DNA of 64,000 nt from Methylobacterium terricola (lineage in GTDB: Bacteria > Pseudomonadota > Alphaproteobacteria > Rhizobiales > Beijerinckiaceae), in the NCBI RefSeq assembly GCF_006151805.1, contig NZ_VDDA01000012.1, forward strand, positions 62,001 through 126,000. The letters are read 5' to 3'. Positions 61,563 through 64,000 of this stretch are shown in pieces. Each line of letters begins with the position of its first letter. Within the stretch, counting starts at the first letter, position 1. Below the pieces are notes generated by a model that did no database searches, was not told the DNA's origin, and worked only from the letters and a program-made list of their open reading frames with translations. The position numbers and the translations under genes are program-made.

Positions 61563-63218
61563 ATGGCCCTCGTGACCGGCCGGCGCGCCGGCGGGTCGTC
61601 GGCGTCCCGGATCGCCCTCAGCCTCTCGTGCCTCCTGGCGGGCGGGCTCTGCCTCGCCGTCGCCTTCCTCGGCGCGCCCATCCTCGGGGCGTTGGCCGGG
61701 ACGGCCCTCGCCGCGGCGGCGCTCGGCGGCGTCGCGACACTGCTCGCCCTGCGCCGCGCCCGCCGCCTCGCCGATCAGGTCGAGAAGCTGTCGGGCGAGG
61801 TCGACCTCCTGTCCCGCCGCCTCCTGACCCTCGAGCAGCGGGAGGCGCCGGCGGTGCCGAACGCGGTCCTCGAGGGCGGATTGTCCGAGGTCACAGCCGA
61901 GATCGGCCTCCTCGGCGGCATCGTGCGCGAGCTGGCCATGGCGGTGGCGACACAGGACGAGGACCTGACCCGCCTGAAGGCTGGAGCCGCGGCCCCCGCG
62001 ACGGTGGCCCAGCCGCCGCCCGCCCCGTCTCCGGCGGCAAGACCCCACCAGCCCCACCCCCAGCCGGTCCAAGACCTCTCCCGTGACGTCCATCACGACG
62101 TCCATCGTCACCCCGCCCACAGCCACGCCATGCCTGCGGCGCCGGTGCACCCCGCCGCGATGCCGTTCCCGTCGGTTCAGGCCTCGCCCGCGCCCCGGCT
62201 TTACGGCGACGCGCCGGCCGAGGGCGTGCCGGCCTATGCCCGGGCCGCCCCGGCGCCCGGCGCCGCGTCCCGGTTCGAGCCGGACCGGGTGCCGCCGTCC
62301 TCCGCGCCCGCGCCGGCGCCCTGGGCCGCCGACCCGATCCTGCCGCGGGAGGCCGTTCCGGCGCCGCGCCGGCCCTTCGTGCCCGAGCCGGCCGCCGAAC
62401 CTCGCCCGGAGGCCGAGATCCTGGCGGCCCTCACCCAGGGTCTCGAGGTCCACCTGCAGCCGATCGTCAGCCTGCCGCAGCGCAAGGTGGCGTTCTACGA
62501 GGCCCTGGCGCGCCTGCGCGTCGGCGAGACCGTGCTGGCGCCCGACGAGTTCCTGCGGGTGCTGGAGCGGCACGGGCGCACCACCGAGCTCGACCGGCTG
62601 ATGCTCGCCCGCGTGACGGCGATCGGGCAGCATCTCGCGAGCCGCGGCAGCGAGACGCCGGTGGCCTACGCCCTGTCGCCGGGCTCGCTGTTCGAGCCGG
62701 GCTTCCTCCGGGCGGTCGGCCGCCTCGTCGACCTGCATCCGGAGCTGGCCGGCCGGCTGATCCTGGCCCTGCCGCAGCGCAGCTGGCGCAATCTCGACGC
62801 CGAGCAGGCGACCGCGCTCAACGCCCTGCGGGAACGGATCGGGCTTGCCGTCGACCGGGTCTCGGAGCCGCGCCTCGATGCCGCGGCCCTGGCCGCCCGC
62901 GGAGCGAGCTACGCCAAGGTGCATCTCGAGACCCTTCTCGGCGAGCACGGCCCGGCGATCGCCACCACCCTGGCCCGGGCCGGGATCCGGCTGGTGGCCG
63001 AGGGGGTCGAGCGCGAGGCCGACGTGCCGGACCTGATCGATCTCGACCTGCCGCTGGCGCAGGGCGGGGTGTTCTCGCCCCCGCGGGTCGTGCGGCCCGA
63101 GGTGCTGTCGCCCCCGGCCCCGCCGGCGCCCGAGCCCAATCCGGACCCCTCGCCTCCCGCCGACGAGCCGCCGCCGGTGCGCCGGGCCTTCCGGGACGTG
63201 CTGCGCCGGGCCGTATGA
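61563..63218 (+). CDS. EAL domain protein with TM and coiled coil (TipF-like)
   Basis: The 551-residue protein has two N-terminal membrane helices (about 17-62), a coiled coil (66-92), a Pro/His-rich linker to about 280, and a C-terminal EAL domain (about 285-510). The domain keeps HLQPIVSLPQRKVAFYEALA and LVAEGVEREAD but lacks the DDFG motif: in its place there is VSEPRLDAAALAARGASYAK. The EAL enzyme is therefore probably inactive and may only bind cyclic di-GMP. This architecture matches TipF of Caulobacter, which controls flagellar placement at a pole. A histidine-rich segment lies at about 62080-62155. Confidence 0.8.
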   Translation: MALVTGRRAGGSSASRIALSLSCLLAGGLCLAVAFLGAPILGALAGTALAAAALGGVATLLALRRARRLADQVEKLSGEVDLLSRRLLTLEQREAPAVPNAVLEGGLSEVTAEIGLLGGIVRELAMAVATQDEDLTRLKAGAAAPATVAQPPPAPSPAARPHQPHPQPVQDLSRDVHHDVHRHPAHSHAMPAAPVHPAAMPFPSVQASPAPRLYGDAPAEGVPAYARAAPAPGAASRFEPDRVPPSSAPAPAPWAADPILPREAVPAPRRPFVPEPAAEPRPEAEILAALTQGLEVHLQPIVSLPQRKVAFYEALARLRVGETVLAPDEFLRVLERHGRTTELDRLMLARVTAIGQHLASRGSETPVAYALSPGSLFEPGFLRAVGRLVDLHPELAGRLILALPQRSWRNLDAEQATALNALRERIGLAVDRVSEPRLDAAALAARGASYAKVHLETLLGEHGPAIATTLARAGIRLVAEGVEREADVPDLIDLDLPLAQGGVFSPPRVVRPEVLSPPAPPAPEPNPDPSPPADEPPPVRRAFRDVLRRAV

Positions 63219-63313
63219 GGCGCGACGGTCCAGGACCCGGCAGGTGACGAAGCGGTAGCGGCGCGGGCCGCGTGCCCTTACTCTCGCGGGACCTCGCAGC
63301 AGAAAGGCCCCCG

Positions 63314-64000
63314 ATGTCGGACTCCATCGCCCGCCGGATCGCGCAAGGCGCCGGCCGCGAGCCCGCCGACCTGGTGATCCGCGGCGCCCGTCTCCTCGAC
63401 CTCGTCACCGGCGAGCTGGTCGAGACCGACATCGCCCTCTGCGGCGACACGGTGGTGGGCACCTATGGCACCTATGACGGGGCGCGGGTGATCGAGGCGG
63501 CCGGGCGCATCGCGGTGCCGGGCTTCATCGACACCCACCTGCACGTCGAATCCTCCCTGATCACCCCGCACGAATTCGACCGCTGCGTGCTGCCGCACGG
63601 CGTCACCACGGCGATCTGGGACCCGCACGAGCTCGCCAACGTGCTCGGCACCGCCGCCTTCGACTACGCGCTGGCGGCCGCGGGCGAGACGGTGATGGAC
63701 ATCCGGGTCCAGCTCTCGTCCTGCGTGCCGGCGACCGATCTCGAGAGCGCCGGCGCCCGGATCGAGGCCGCGGCGCTGGCGGGCTACCGCGACCATCCCC
63801 GCGCCCTGGGACTGGCCGAGTTCATGAACTTTCCCGGCGTGGTCGCGGCCGATCCCGGCTGCCTGGCCAAGCTCGCGGCCTTCGCCGGGCGCCACATCGA
63901 CGGTCACGCGCCGCTGCTGTCGGGGCTGGCCCTCAACGCCTACGCCGCAGCCGGCATCCGCACCGACCACGAGGCGACGGGCGCGGCGGAAGCGCTGGAG
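63314..64000 (+). CDS. adenine deaminase (partial, runs off the window)
   Basis: The first 229 residues of an adenine deaminase of the amidohydrolase superfamily are present. The metal-binding motif reads GFIDTHLHVESSLITPHEFD, followed by HGVTTAIWDPHELANVLG and, near the edge, RTDHEATGAAEAL. It converts adenine to hypoxanthine and ammonia. The start ATG at 63314 lies after AGAAAGG. The C-terminal half lies beyond the right edge. Confidence 0.9.
   Translation, partial: MSDSIARRIAQGAGREPADLVIRGARLLDLVTGELVETDIALCGDTVVGTYGTYDGARVIEAAGRIAVPGFIDTHLHVESSLITPHEFDRCVLPHGVTTAIWDPHELANVLGTAAFDYALAAAGETVMDIRVQLSSCVPATDLESAGARIEAAALAGYRDHPRALGLAEFMNFPGVVAADPGCLAKLAAFAGRHIDGHAPLLSGLALNAYAAAGIRTDHEATGAAEALE

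Overview
The window is high-GC DNA from an alphaproteobacterium. The gene families and their order (argH next to tlpA, dapB-gpmA, a methyltransferase next to gloB, patatin-adc-bdhA, 180-kDa-type NAD-glutamate dehydrogenase, an NDUFA9-type protein) point to the Hyphomicrobiales, and the overall style is most like Methylobacterium or a close relative. This assignment is inferred from gene content; no rRNA or methylotrophy gene is present to settle it. Nearly all genes have G or C at third codon positions. Three places do not: the ABC permease near 2 kb, the hydrolase-AraC pair at 53.2-54.9 kb, and some intergenic stretches.

Layout. 0-3.4 kb: a FliN-type flagellar switch protein, two identical tRNA-Leu(GAG) genes, about 1 kb without recognisable genes, an orphan polysaccharide-export permease and an AhpD-like peroxidase. 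3.5-12.0 kb: NAD-glutamate dehydrogenase overlapping bluB, a tautomerase behind a TetR-like operator, a TetR regulator, an SMR efflux protein and an acyl-reductase-like SDR. 12.4-16.2 kb: a FIST (NosP-like) sensor protein overlapping a hybrid histidine kinase, with a LuxR-type response regulator facing away from them. This is the most interesting signalling module in the window. 16.6-23.2 kb: cstA with its small partner, a DMT transporter, a small membrane protein and tex. 23.3-32.3 kb: a phospholipase A2-like secreted protein, a membrane/flavoprotein cluster, and a two-TM coiled-coil protein with a peptidoglycan-binding end.

32.7-41.3 kb: NDUFA9-like protein, an SDR, argH and tlpA with overlapping start codons, nhaA, an L,D-transpeptidase and accA. 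41.5-44.3 kb: a patatin-adc-bdhA operon that should feed polyhydroxybutyrate-derived carbon into central metabolism. 44.7-52.7 kb: YfdX, a CsbD-like protein, an FkbM methyltransferase, gpmA-dapB, MarC, a methyltransferase and gloB. 53.2-55.2 kb: an atypical-composition hydrolase-AraC pair close to a 3' tRNA-like fragment. 55.2-64.0 kb: a YddG-like exporter, AlkB, a secreted protein, a peptidoglycan-binding protein and PAS histidine kinase (possibly DivJ-like), a metallochaperone, an EAL protein of TipF-like architecture, and the first part of adenine deaminase, which runs off the right edge.

Small palindromic repeats of a REP-like family recur between genes (16.4, 38.4 and 58.0 kb), and a large nested palindrome lies at 33.9-34.1 kb. 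I saw no CRISPR array, no intact transposase, no phage genes and no replication origin.
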